Positions 20,293 to 30,668 of a stretch of 64,000 nt of DNA are shown in pieces. The stretch comes from Artemisia argyi (taxonomy: Eukaryota; Streptophyta; Magnoliopsida; Asterales; Asteraceae): NCBI GenBank assembly GCA_030686995.1, contig CM060706.1, forward strand, positions 138,409,005 to 138,473,004, read 5' to 3'. The notes beneath the pieces are model-generated. The model did not search any database. It saw only the letters and a program-made list of their open reading frames with translations, and was not told the DNA's origin. The position numbers and the translations under genes are program-made. Within the stretch, counting starts at the first letter, position 1. Every line of letters starts with the position of its first letter.

Positions 20293-21363
20293 TCATTGAC
20301 AATATCTAGCAATGTGCCCAGGTTTGGCACACATGAAGCACACACGACATGCAGCATTCTCAAGATGATTACCACTACACTTAGCACATCTAGGGGCATT
20401 ACCAACATATCCCCTCTTCTCATTATTACCAGTCACAGCCGTAGAAGCTGTTCCCGCATAACCTGCTGCTATCATAGGATCCGTTGCTACAAACCCCTTC
20501 CATTTCCTTGCTTTCTTATTGTCACCACTAAAACCAACTATTTTAGCAGTATCAACCTCCTCTCGCTTCTTCTCTCCCGACTTTGCAAGTGTTCCACTCC
20601 TAACCGCTTCATCTGTCAGTGCACCAGCCTTTTGAATAGCACTTAGAAGCATTGTCGGCTCAGTCGCCCTAACCATCGAGCGAATATGTGGAACCAACCC
20701 ACGGATATACCTCTCAATACACTTCGATTCAGGAGTTACTAGATGAGGAACCATCCTAGCTAACTCATGAAACCTATTAGTGTACCCCATATGATTAGCC
20801 CCAACCATAGTATGATTCCACAACTCTTCTTCCAATTTCTACATTTCATTGGTTGGACAAAACTCCTCCACCATTATGGCTTTGAAGTCCTCCCAAGTCA
20901 TACCCAAAGCTGCAACTCGTCCTCTAGCTTGCAGGTGCGTGTTCCACCAGGTCAACGCCTTGTTAACCAAGGAACTAACCGCATACTTAACTTTCTGGCC
21001 CTCACTACATCCACTTATGTCCATCACCGACTCCATTTTCTCTATCCATCGAGTGAGTGCAATCGCCCCACCCTTCCCATCAAACTCCTTGGGCTTACAA
21101 GCCATAAACTCCTTATAAGTACACCCATTATTTCCACTTCCTCCACTTCCAGCACCATCAGGATGAGCCCCACTGCCCATCTGCGCACTCAATTGAGTCA
21201 CCAGTTCAGGCATTAAAGCTTCTAGCTGCTGATTGATCATCTGTTGGAAGATAGGGTTGCTATCCCTAATAATGGGTGTCGACTTCTTGGACTTCTTCGG
21301 TGTCCGAAAAGCTCCACTCATAGGTGACTTAGTGATAGGTCGTCTTGGTTTCCTTGGCGCCAT
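20293..21363 (-). pseudogene. gag: Ty3-B gag with zinc knuckle, one internal stop
   Basis: Starts at 21363 (MAPRKPRRPITKSPMSG), with a basic N-terminus, then the capsid blocks YKEFMACKPKEFDGKGGAI, LTRWIEKMESVM, ALTWWNTHLQ and MTWEDFKAIMVEEF. A TAG at 20836-20838 interrupts it, and the frame goes on with ELWNHTMVGANHMGYTNRFH and LVTPESKCIERYIRGL. It ends with cysteine-rich knuckles (CAKCSGNHLENAACRVC, CFMCAKPGHIARYC). Gag forms the particle and binds RNA. The start is the first ATG of the open frame. The 5' neighbour is the accessory ORF, 535 bases away. Confidence 0.9.
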
Positions 21364-21539
21364 TTCCTAAACACGCAGGACAATAGAACCATTAGAGACC
21401 ATTCACAAGATTCCACAATTTCCGTAATCATACCCAATCATCTACCTCCCATCACATGAGACACTCTCAATCACATAACCAAATTAACTCAACTCTACCA
21501 CACATAAGCATATCACCATCGATTCAATGTAACACTGGC

Positions 21540-21627
21540 TGTAAGTCCACATATGTCGTGATACATTTATAATTGTGTTGGCCATCCACAATTTTAGATG
21601 TATCCTTCCACATGTGTACTTACTTCC
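21540..21627 (-). other. Foldback in Ty3-B leader between accessory ORF and gag
   Basis: Arms GTAAGTCCACATATG and CACATGTGTACTTAC, plus an inner pair GATACATTTATAATTGTG and CACAATTTTAGATGTATC, form an imperfect hairpin of about 85 bases around TTGGCCATC. The same place in Ty3-C (48312-48400) still shows a related foldback. It lies between the accessory ORF and gag, a plausible RNA packaging or dimerisation signal (inference). Confidence 0.6.
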
Positions 21628-21898
21628 AAAGCCACACCTAACAATAGTAACATCTTATAACAAATAACACACAATCAATACCATCCAAACTATACTCCCA
21701 TAATACACATAATATACATACCAAAATATTCAAACTTGCCCAAGGCTTCTCATTAAAAAAAAAGGGGATAAATCCTAAAATCCGAAGGAATTCACATTCC
21801 AACATACAATCAACGTCAAAATAACTCAACAAAACCATAAAACATTATAAATATAACATTGAAAACAAGTCATACACGGTTCGAGTCCTATCTAAGAC

Positions 21899-22360
21899 CT
21901 AAAACGGTGTACGCGCAGTGGACTCCAAATCTGAATCCACTTCCTCCTCCTCGCTCACCCATCCATTCTTATTTCCATGATTTTGTGGTAGAGGATGTCT
22001 TGCAAAATCATCTTCACGATTTCTTAACTCTTCATCTATCATATCCACAAAATCATACAACCCTCGGGGTCTAGCCCAAACTACCCCATCATCTTCCAGA
22101 AACTGAGGACACCTACACGGGTACTTGGTGGTGAAACCTTCTTTATCATCTACCTTTGTCTCATATCTCTCCACCATTTCCCCATTCACATTCTCGAGTG
22201 TCAGCTTCTCTTCAATCACACATGGTACCATGCTAGCGGAGACCAATATCCTTCTGTTGGTTCTCTTCATATTCCCAACACTCTTACGTCTCTTAGTAAC
22301 TACAGTGGTCCAACGAAGCGTCTTTCGCGCAGGAGGTGTCATTCTATAAATGACACACAC
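21899..22360 (-). CDS. Accessory ORF of the Ty3-B/C family, 153 residues
   Basis: Intact 153-codon frame between primer site and gag. N-terminus is basic (residues 12-37: RKTLRWTTVVTKRRK then MKRTNRR). The middle carries VERYETKV and TKYPCRCPQF. The C-terminus is acidic (DMIDEELRNREDD, SEEEEVDSDLES). The start could also be Met7 (position 22342). Ty3-C holds a homologous frame at 47442-47888, broken by stops but without frameshifts. Blocks such as RWTTVV, MKR-NRR, TKYP, PQ-GN-NG and VDSDLESTA are shared. Function unknown: no protease, zinc-knuckle or membrane motif. A charged RNA- or protein-binding accessory protein is a guess. Confidence 0.72.
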   Translation of the reverse strand: MCVIYRMTPPARKTLRWTTVVTKRRKSVGNMKRTNRRILVSASMVPCVIEEKLTLENVNGEMVERYETKVDDKEGFTTKYPCRCPQFLEDDGVVWARPRGLYDFVDMIDEELRNREDDFARHPLPQNHGNKNGWVSEEEEVDSDLESTARTPF

Positions 22361-22530
22361 ACGATGCTAAGTACAGGGTTTGATAGACGTTCAAAAACTC
22401 GGTAAATAACTCATAATTTAGGAACATAGACATGTAAAGATATTACACTTACACATAGGTCCTAAATGCAACTATATGAGGGACTCCTAAGCTATAGTCT
22501 ATGTTAAACCACCTAATTCTCTATAACCAA
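22361..22530 (-). other. Ty3-B leader between primer site and accessory ORF
   Basis: Short leader without a frame. It matches the equivalent Ty3-C stretch (47239-47440) in places, for example the CTCATATAGTTGC and GAACCTAGACTATA blocks. Confidence 0.6.
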
Positions 22531-22543
22531 GGCTCTGATACCA
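22531..22543 (-). other. Ty3-B primer-binding site
   Basis: GGCTCTGATACCA on the plus strand, i.e. TGGTATCAGAGCC on the minus strand, fully complementary to the initiator-Met tRNA 3' end. It sits three bases from the LTR and fixes the minus orientation. Confidence 0.9.
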
Positions 22544-22546
22544 ATC

Positions 22547-24898
22547 TGTCACACCCCGCCATGGTGGAAACACGCGGGTGTAACTTCATGGATATCATCA
22601 CAACACCTGGTGTCTATATAGAGAACAACTACATGCACCTAAATAGAGCAATGTACCAACACACAGTGTTGTAACAATACCCTAAAATAAATAACCAAAA
22701 CAATAACCCAAAAGGTATCTTCAATAAATACGAAAATAACAAACGATAAACATAAATGTATCAAAACCAAATCCAAATCAAGTCAAATCCCAAAACATAA
22801 GTAAGGTCTCCATATGCAACTAAGTCTCGCCTAATTGCTGCCCTCAACTTTAGCCTTAGAATGCTCAGCTGAAAATGATGCTTAAAATGTCAACATTACG
22901 TTGGTGAGATTCACAGGTTTAGACACACTTACACTCACAAGGCAACCAGTTTACTGTGATCATAAAACATAGCTGGACAAATAAATTTTAGTTATCATAT
23001 AGCTACATGTATTTGCAAGTCAATAATCACAAACAAATGCAACAACACACATAAGGCAACATCAGGACGACTCGTGTCCTCCGATACCACAATGATTACA
23101 ACAGGACGGCTCGTGTCCTCCGACCCCACAATGATTACAAAAGGACGGCTCGTGTCCTCCGACCCCAATATACCACAATTAGGTCGCATGCGCGAGCAAC
23201 ATGATAAGCATCCTCCTAATTGGAACACATATATATCCACACAAGCAAATAATCACACATAGCATGCGTATGATAACATTATAAGTCCAAGCTCTTTTGA
23301 CACACACATAATCACACTAACTTAAACAATTTAAGACAAGCATCATTCCCATCCCAAGTTTAAAACAAAGTAAAAATATGGGACTATGAACTCACCTTAA
23401 ACTCCGCAGCTTCCACAAAAACAACTCACAATCTATAGCACACAAAAATAATCCACATTACACAAGGTCAAGCTAAAAGCTACAACCCATGTAATACACA
23501 TATGATGGATGTCTAGGACTCATATGACCCACCATGGATCTCCTAGACACCATACTAACCACCACCATAACTTAATACTCACTAAATCCCTTGCACTCTT
23601 AAAATCAGATAACGCAGAATTTTTGGGTACATTCGCCCACATGAAATCATGAAAAATAAAGCTCAACAACTCGCACCAAAAATTTACCATGGTCTCTCAT
23701 AAGCATGCAAGCTAATCCCAGAAGGCCATGGACCAATAACACACACAAGTACTCAAAAGAAAATCAAACTTGTCAACTACTCAAATTCGGATCTGAACGC
23801 ATACCAAAAAGTTTTGATTAACATAAAATAATTCCACAAGTTTTTATCGCGAATCCTTTTCGTGGTAGTCTATTATAACCTAATACTTAACTATTCCAGA
23901 AACCCTAGTCAAAATACCACTTTTACAACCACAAAACACCCTCAAACGTTTACCCAAAATCTGTCCCGGTTTGACAGCTTTGACACCTTAACAAAGAAAA
24001 ATCAAAAGACCAACTTCCCGACCTTGAAATCAATCGTGACTGGACTTTTTGGAAAGCTCTTTCATTAAAATTCCATTTAGACCTAAAATTCGTGACTTAA
24101 CTCTTCACCATCTGTTATTTACACTCACATCTTTACAGCCATAATTTTCTGTCCAAACCTTAACACATAATCTAACGCGTTTTACACTCAATTCCCTTAA
24201 CCAATAACCATATTATTAACAACTAATGATCCTAACATATTTTACTTCATTAATTTACAGAAGTATGTAAACCCTAGATTCCATCATATTAAATATTACA
24301 TGAATCTTGATAATAATTAGTTAATTACATGAAAACTAGTATTAAAAATATACCTTGATCTTGGTTTTAGCTTCAAAAACAAAACCCTAAATTTTTCTCC
24401 TGTTGCTCTCCCCTTGTTCGACCGTACACTCCAAAAAGAAGGGTTTGGGAGTTTTAATTTTGTATTTATAATTATATTGGATAACCCTTAAGGCTTAGAG
24501 TTGTATTTGGTATCAAATTTGGTTTCCTTTTTCTCCCTAATCCATATATTCGGCCGCTCCTATACATATATATTTATTTTTTATTTTTTTATTAAATTTA
24601 TTTATTACACTCAAAACCTCATACTTTTCATATTTTATGTATTCCCATAACAAAACCTAACATCTTTCGCGATAAACCTTAATTTTACGACAAACCGGAA
24701 AATATTCATTTTCAAAATAAAGTTTCCAAAAATAGATTTTCACACACTCCACAAACATTTCTCACAAAAACAACATTCCCGTAACTTACTAACGCTCAAT
24801 TACTTGAACGAAGACTCGTTACGCAAAACCTCAAAACACCAAATATACACAAGCCATTTCTACACCACATGGGTGATCAAAATAAACTTTCCCAAAAT
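22547..24898 (-). repeat. Ty3-B 5' LTR, outer end deleted
   Basis: Begins TGTCACACCCCGCC and follows the 4054-6579 LTR closely, including the threefold 39-base array (about 23062-23165). It stops after CCAAAAT at 24898, where the other LTR continues for 162 bases to its TGTTACA end. Directly after it comes Ty3-A gag zinc-knuckle sequence, so one deletion removed the LTR end together with part of Ty3-A gag. Confidence 0.9.
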
Positions 24899-25150
24899 GA
24901 GAAAAGTAGGTATGCTGAAAGTGCCCCTCTGTGTAGGAGATGCAGCTGGCATAACACAAGGCCTTGTGTCATTAAATGTAACATATGTAACAAGGTGGGC
25001 CATTATCCAAAGGATTGCAAGAACAAAAGACCAGTTGCTGAAGGAAATCCACCACCATCAACAGTCATTTGTCATACTTGCGGGGAAAAGGGTCATTACA
25101 TGAGTTAATGCCCAAAGAGGAATACTGATGGTGCCCAGGGTAGAGCATAC
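24899..25150 (+). pseudogene. gag: Ty3-A gag C-terminus with zinc knuckles
   Basis: Resumes Ty3-A after Ty3-B. YAESAPLCRRCSWHNTRPC leads into CNICNKVGHYPKDC (CCHC knuckle), followed by CHTCGEKGHYMS with a stop (25106-25108) where the knuckle should continue. Everything between this and the N-terminal gag part at 4053 is missing. The frame stays the same as pol downstream. Confidence 0.85.
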
Positions 25151-25699
25151 ATGTTGAGGGATAGGAATGATCCTCAAGATCCTAGTGTAGTCACGGGTAA
25201 GTTTCTTTTAAATCATCATTTAGTTAAAATATTATTTGATTCTTGAGCAGACAGAAGTTTTGTATCTATACCCTTAGCCTTTAGACTTAGGATAAAACAC
25301 ATAGCTTTAGATAATTATTATGAGATAGAAATGGCTGACGGAAACTTAGTTAGTACTAACACGGTCATTAAGGGTTGTACCCTAACATTACTTAACCACC
25401 ACTTTGAGATCGATCTCATACCTATTAGGCTCGTTAGTTTTGACGTTGTTGTGGGAATGGATTGGTTGTCCAAGAATCAAGCAAAGATTCTTTGTGACGA
25501 GAAAATCATCCATGTACCTATCAACGGTGAGACTTTAACTATCCGAGGATATCAAAGTAGAACTAGACTTAACTTTATTTCATGTATCAAAGCAAAACGA
25601 TGCATGTCACAAGGTTGTCAAGTTTTTGTGGTTCAAGTAACGGAGACTAAGCCAGACAAAAAATGACTGGAGGGGATCCTTGTAGTCAGGGAATACCCA
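25151..25699 (+). pseudogene. pol: Ty3-A aspartic protease, stop in the active site
   Basis: Blocks DPSVVTGKFLLN, ILFDS-stop-AD and [19 protein letters not shown] mark a gypsy protease. The catalytic DSGAD motif has its Gly codon replaced by TGA around 25245. More stops follow at 25664-25666 and about 25699. The frame is unshifted. The protease would have cut the Gag-Pol polyprotein. Confidence 0.87.
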
Positions 25700-27060
25700 T
25701 AAGTTTTTCCTAAGGATTTACCTGGCTTATCTCCGATTCATCAAATTGAATTTCAAATCGACTTAATTCCCGAAGCAACACCTATAGCCCAAGCCCCCTA
25801 TAGGTTAGCCCCTTCAGTGATGAAGGAACTCTCTGAACAACTCCAGGAATTAACCGATTGAGGTTTTATACGTCCAAGTACATCACCCTAGGGAGCTCCT
25901 GTCCTATTCGTAAAGAAGAAAGACGGATCTATGAGGATGCGTATCGACTATCGTGGATTAAAAAAACTTACTATCAAAAATCGATACCCATTACCCTGGA
26001 TTGATGAGCTATTTGATCAACTACAAGGTTCGAGCATATACTCAAAAATCGACTTACGATCAGGCTATCATCAACTGAGAGTGAGGGAAGAAGATATCCC
26101 TAAGACCGCTTTCAGAACGAGATATGGGCACTATGAATTTCAAGTTATGCCATTTGGTTTGACAAACGCACCAGCGGTTTTCATGAATCTCATGAATCGG
26201 GTCTGTAAACCATACTTGGATAAATTTGTTATAGTGTTCATAGATGATATCCTTATCTATTCACGTAATGAGGAAGAGCACGCTAAACACTTGAGAATAA
26301 TCCTAGAACTGCTTTAGATGGAGAAACTTTATGCAAAGTTCTCTAAGTGTGAATTCTGGATTAGTGTTTTGCAATTTCTCGGACACATGATAGATAAACA
26401 AGGACTTCGTGTCGATCCAACAAAAATCAAAGCCGTTAAGGATTGGTCGCAACCTAAGAATCCTACAGAGATATGACAATTCTTAGGACTTGCGGGCTAC
26501 TATCGAAGGTTTATTAAAGGATTTTCAAAAATAGGTAAACATTTGACAGAACTAACCCAGAAAAACATGAAGTTTGACTGGGGAAAAGATCAAGAGATAG
26601 CTTTCCAAGTTTTGAAGAGAAAGTTGTGTGAAGCTACGATCTTAACATTACCAGAGGGAAACGATAATTTTGTCGTCTACTGTGACACTTCTCAAAGAGG
26701 TCTTGGAGCCGTATTAATGCAAAAAGATAAAGTAATCGCTTATGCATCACGACAACTCACGAAACATGAAGAAAACTACACTACAAATGATCTAGAATTA
26801 GGAGCAGTAGTGTTCGCTCTAAGAATATGGAGACATTATCTGTATGGCACTAAGTGTACAGTTTTCAGTGATCACAAAAGCCTACAGCATATTCTTGATC
26901 AAAAAGAGTTGAACATGAGACAACGTCGATGGGTAGAACTGCTTGCTGATTACGATTGTGAAATTCATTATCATCCTGGAAAAGCTAACGTAGTAGCAGA
27001 TGCTTTGAGCCAAAAGGAACGAATTAAACCACTTAGAGTTAGGTCATTAGTAATGACACT
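25700..27060 (+). pseudogene. pol: Ty3-A reverse transcriptase and RNase H
   Basis: All RT blocks are present: [70 protein letters not shown] and catalytic FIDD in [12 protein letters not shown]. The connection and RNase H follow ([69 protein letters not shown]). Stops occur at about 25859, 25889, 26315 and 26474, but I find no frameshift. Confidence 0.92.
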
Positions 27061-27179
27061 TCATTCGAATCTACCTTCTCAAATACTCAAAGCCCATAAT
27101 GAAGCCCTCGATATGAAGGATCGTAAACTTGAGAACTTACAAGAGATGGATAAGGCTTTTGAGATAAGTTCAGACGGAA

Positions 27180-27633
27180 CTCGTTGAATTAAGGGTCGAA
27201 AATGGTTACCTTATCATGGTAACTTAAGGAACGTAATAATGCACGAGTCCCATAAATCTAAGTACTCCATTCACCCGGGATCTGACAAGATGTATCAGGA
27301 TTTGAAGAAACACTATTGGTGGCCCGACATGAAGGCATCCATTGCCAGATATGTAGGCAGGTGTTTAACATGTTCTAGAGTAAAGGCTGAATGCCAAAAG
27401 CCATCCGGTTTATTGGAACAGCCTGAGATTCCCATTTGGAAGTAGGAAAGAATTACGATGGATTTTATCACTAAATTACCTAGAACATTCAACGGGCATG
27501 ATGCTATTTGGGTAATAGTTGATTGCCTTACAAAATCAGCACACTTCATTCCTATACGAGAAGCAGATGATATGGAAACCCTTGCAAGGTTGTACCTCAA
27601 GTAAATAGTTTCCCGACATGGAGTGCCAATATC
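27180..27633 (+). pseudogene. pol: Ty3-A integrase, cut by Ty1-A
   Basis: Zinc module [25 protein letters not shown] ... [12 protein letters not shown] and the start of the core ([34 protein letters not shown]) are clear. Stops lie at 27185, 27443-27445 and about 27601. The sequence breaks at HGVPIS, exactly at the LTR start of Ty1-A (27634). The second and third catalytic residues and the integrase tail are gone because of a later deletion. Confidence 0.9.
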
Positions 27634-30600
27634 TGTTGATATAAATAATGCGTAAAAACGTTATTAATATTTCTCGATATCCCTATGTTTTGACGATCAC
27701 AAAATATAAAATCATTAAACGTAAAATCATTACGTAAATAAGTATTTAGTTACAAAATATCATTATATCCAACTAATTCACTTAAGGTATGAATAAACAA
27801 GTGCCTAATACATTTTATGATCAAAGGAAGGTTTATTTACTAATTACAAATTATATAAAATGGTATAAACATTTTATATATTTAAGAAAAACACTTTTGA
27901 TAATTAAAAGAAAATGTTTATTTCACAATAAATAAATGAATTCAAATTTTTAACCAAATTCAATTAAATTTTCATCAAATAAACTTTCCCCAGAAAAGAC
28001 AAAGAAATCAGGCCGTTACAGTGGGCGGCCCCTTTAATTTTAAGGGTGCTGGCACACAATTAAGGGGGCCGGCATACGCTCCTGTGTCAGAATTCTTTGC
28101 CTATAAATACTGGTTCAAATCTGAATTTTTTCCTCACCTTGTGCACTAAAACTTTCTGTTCTAGTTCTCTCAAATCTTCTTCCTAAATTCTTTGATCATA
28201 AATATATTAGTTCTTGTTTCAAGTGTGTGGAAAACTAGAAGGGGGGGGGGTTGAATAGTTTTCCCTTCTTTTTCGTTTTATAAAAACTTTGTTTCGAAAT
28301 GTTGATTAGAATTTATTCAATTGTTTGTTTGAAAAACCTTCAATTAGATTTTAGTATGAAAGCAACATATAATCAATAAGATTAATTATATATGTGAACT
28401 TTTAGATTAGTTTTCAAAACTTAGTTTTATGAATGAAGCATAGATCAAACTTTATGTGAATACGTTTTTCCTTTTAAAATCTTAAAACGTTTTGTATCAA
28501 ATTATCGATTAAGTTAAGCTCAACATGAGAAGTGTTAATAATATATATAAGTCCATTTGACTATATCATACAATTATATGTCCTATCACAATATTAACTT
28601 CTATGTACAACACATTCAATCATCACAACTATATAAGCAACAATTAAGACATATAGGCAAGCATAGATGTAAAGCGATAAATGCAAGAATGAATGAAAAG
28701 AGATGAGAGAAAGAAAATGCAAACCGGACACGATGATTTATAGTGGTTCGGCTACAAGGACACCTTCCTTGTTCCTACTCCACTCCCCGAGTCACCTACT
28801 CGAGAGTTTTCTTCACTACTCAACAAGCTCCCTTTTGGCGGAGAAAACTGTACACAACTTTTGCTTACACCATTTAACCACACTAAGCTAAATGTCGAGT
28901 TCTAATAGTAGCTAGAACCAATCTCACAACACAACTTCGATCACTACACAACTTCTACACAACTTCACGACTTCTTCATGACTTCACGACTTCTTCACGA
29001 CTTCATCACAACTTCTTCTAAACTTCTTCACGGCTTCACGACTTCTTCACGACTTCATCAAAACTTCTTCTAAACTCCACTACTTATTCACACACCTACA
29101 TCTTCACAACTACATGTCTTCTCCATACTACTACTTCCTCCCACTACTTCTTACTCACTCATTAAATCACTACTAAGTAAGATCATCTTGATCTACTTAT
29201 TACATATACCTAACTCACAACTTCACATAAGCACTAACTAGATCCTAATACATCTTTGGCTTTATGATAGGGAGGATTCTTCTCTTGCACTTTGAATGAT
29301 GAGAGATTGGATCACTTGAAACAAAGATTAATAATCTTATGATCAAAGGGTTTTAGAAGGATGTTTAGAGAGAATTGGATCTGAAAATTTTTGTGCAAAA
29401 GGTGAGAAAAATTCCAGGTTTGAGGTGGTATTTATAGGGAAAAATTTCTGACCAAATCTGACAGGGGAGCGTGGCCGGTCCCCTTAATTGTGTGCCGGTC
29501 CCCTTAAAATTAAGGGGGCCGCCCTACTGAAACGGCCAGATTTTCTGTCTTTTAGTGGGGAAAGTTTATTTGGTGAAAAACTAACTAATTTTGGTTAAAA
29601 GTTTGAAATCATATATTTAGTATGATTAAAACATTTTTCTTTATTACCAAAAGTGTTTTTCAAAAATATATAATATGTTTATATAATTAAATAAACTTTG
29701 TATTATTTAATTAAATACCCCTTTGATCATGAGATGTATTAAACACTTGTTTATCCATACCTTAAGTGATTGTTGAAGCATACTTGAGGCGTTGAGATGT
29801 CGAGGCTTGTTGACGTAAGAATGCATAGGAGAATTGTGATCACAAGTAACTTAAGCACTTTACGTTATATGTTGTAACTTACATCTTTGTCATCATCAAA
29901 ACATGAAGAGAGTGTTTAGATTAAATATCGTAATATTCATGCCAACAAAGTGATCCAATCCTTCATCATTCAAAGTACAAGAGAAGAATACTCCTCCAAC
30001 ATCTTGTTAAGAAGTATTGTAGGCTTGTGTATATTGTAAAAGTGTAGAAGTTGTGTAATTGATAGATCTAGGTGTGTTAGTAGTTGTGAATAGAAGTAGT
30101 TGTGTTGGGTAGAAGTAGAAGTAGTGTTGTGAAAAAGAAGTAGTGAAGTTGTGTAAAGTTGTGTAGAAGTAGTGGTGTGCATAAGTTGTGAAGAAGGTGT
30201 GTAGTTGTGTGAGATTGGTTCTAGCTACTATTAGGACTCGACATTTAGCTTAGTGTCGTAAATTGGTGTAAGCAAAAGTTGTGTAAGGTTTTCTCCACCA
30301 TAAGGGAGCTTGTTGACGTAGTGATGAAAACTCCGAGTTAGGTGCTCGGGGAGTGGAGTAGGGCGAAGAGGTGCTTCGTAGCCGAACCACTATAAATTCT
30401 TTGTCTTATTGTGCGATCTTTCCATCTCTATCTCTTTACTTATTTACTTACATTGTTGTCATTTTATTTCGTAGATATTAGTTTATATAAGTGTTGTTTA
30501 TTGATCTCACATAAAACTAGAATCGATTATTTTGCAAACAAAGTTTTTATAAAATAAAATTGACGTAAAACTATTCAACCCCTCCTTCTAGTTTTCCACA
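27634..30600 (+). repeat. Ty1-A 5' LTR, interrupted by solo LTR S1
   Basis: Starts TGTTGATATAAATAATGCG and ends CTTCTAGTTTTCCACA. The outer pieces are 27634-28225 and 29948-30600 (S1 and its duplicated target removed, about 1240 bases). CTATAAATAC at 28101 is the likely TATA box. Short GAAGTAGT/GTTGTG repeats lie at 30090-30200. No genes are in it; short frames such as 28703-28891 fall inside S1 and are chance. Confidence 0.88.
28226..29947 (-). mobile_element. Solo LTR S1, inverted copy inside its sibling LTR
   Basis: 1722 bases flanked by AAGTG (28221-28225 and 29948-29952). On the plus strand it starts TGTGGAAAACTAGAAGG and ends CATGCCAACA. Its reverse complement matches the surrounding Ty1-A LTR along its length, including the CACACAATTAAGG block (28056 versus 29484) and the TATAAATACC promoter (minus strand, about 29428-29437). 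No internal region or second LTR, so it is a solo LTR left by recombination. It contains a ten-G run (28241-28250) and a CTTCACGA-rich array (about 28935-29070). Confidence 0.92.
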
Positions 30601-30602
30601 AT

Positions 30603-30614
30603 TGGCATCAGAGC
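30603..30614 (+). other. Ty1-A primer-binding site
   Basis: TGGCATCAGAGC, two bases after the LTR. It matches the initiator-Met tRNA complement except the fourth base, the same variant as Ty3-A although the two elements belong to different superfamilies. Confidence 0.8.
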
Positions 30615-30668
30615 TATGTTAAACAAGACTTTTAAAATAAATTTTGTTTTAAAACTTGAAATCGATCT

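Larger units (their letters stand above)
4054..24898 (-). mobile_element. Ty3-B: Ty3/gypsy element, minus strand, inserted in Ty3-A gag
   Basis: Two LTRs of the same family (4054-6579 and 22547-24898) flank a minus-strand internal region. From right to left it holds the primer site, accessory ORF, gag, protease, RT, RNase H, integrase and a purine tract. TGTCACACCCCGCC at 4054 and GGTTGTTACA at 6579 are the LTR ends. The right LTR lacks its last roughly 160 bases, so no target duplication can be read; the deletion also took part of Ty3-A gag. Ty3-D is inserted at 8103-18271. The gag-pol is one long frame broken by several stops. The integrase tail resembles the Tekay/Del chromoviruses (inference). 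Confidence 0.9.

Noticed and set aside
20023..20646. 207-codon plus-strand frame
   Set aside because: Antisense shadow of the Ty3-B gag/protease frame.
25700..27060. Endogenous pararetrovirus pol
   Set aside because: Domain order has integrase after RNase H, LTRs and a primer site flank it, and no movement-protein or coat motifs occur. It is a Ty3 element.
28935..29070. CRISPR-like or satellite array of CTTCACGACTTCTT units
   Set aside because: Short, imperfect, contiguous units within an LTR, without unique spacers: a local minisatellite in S1.
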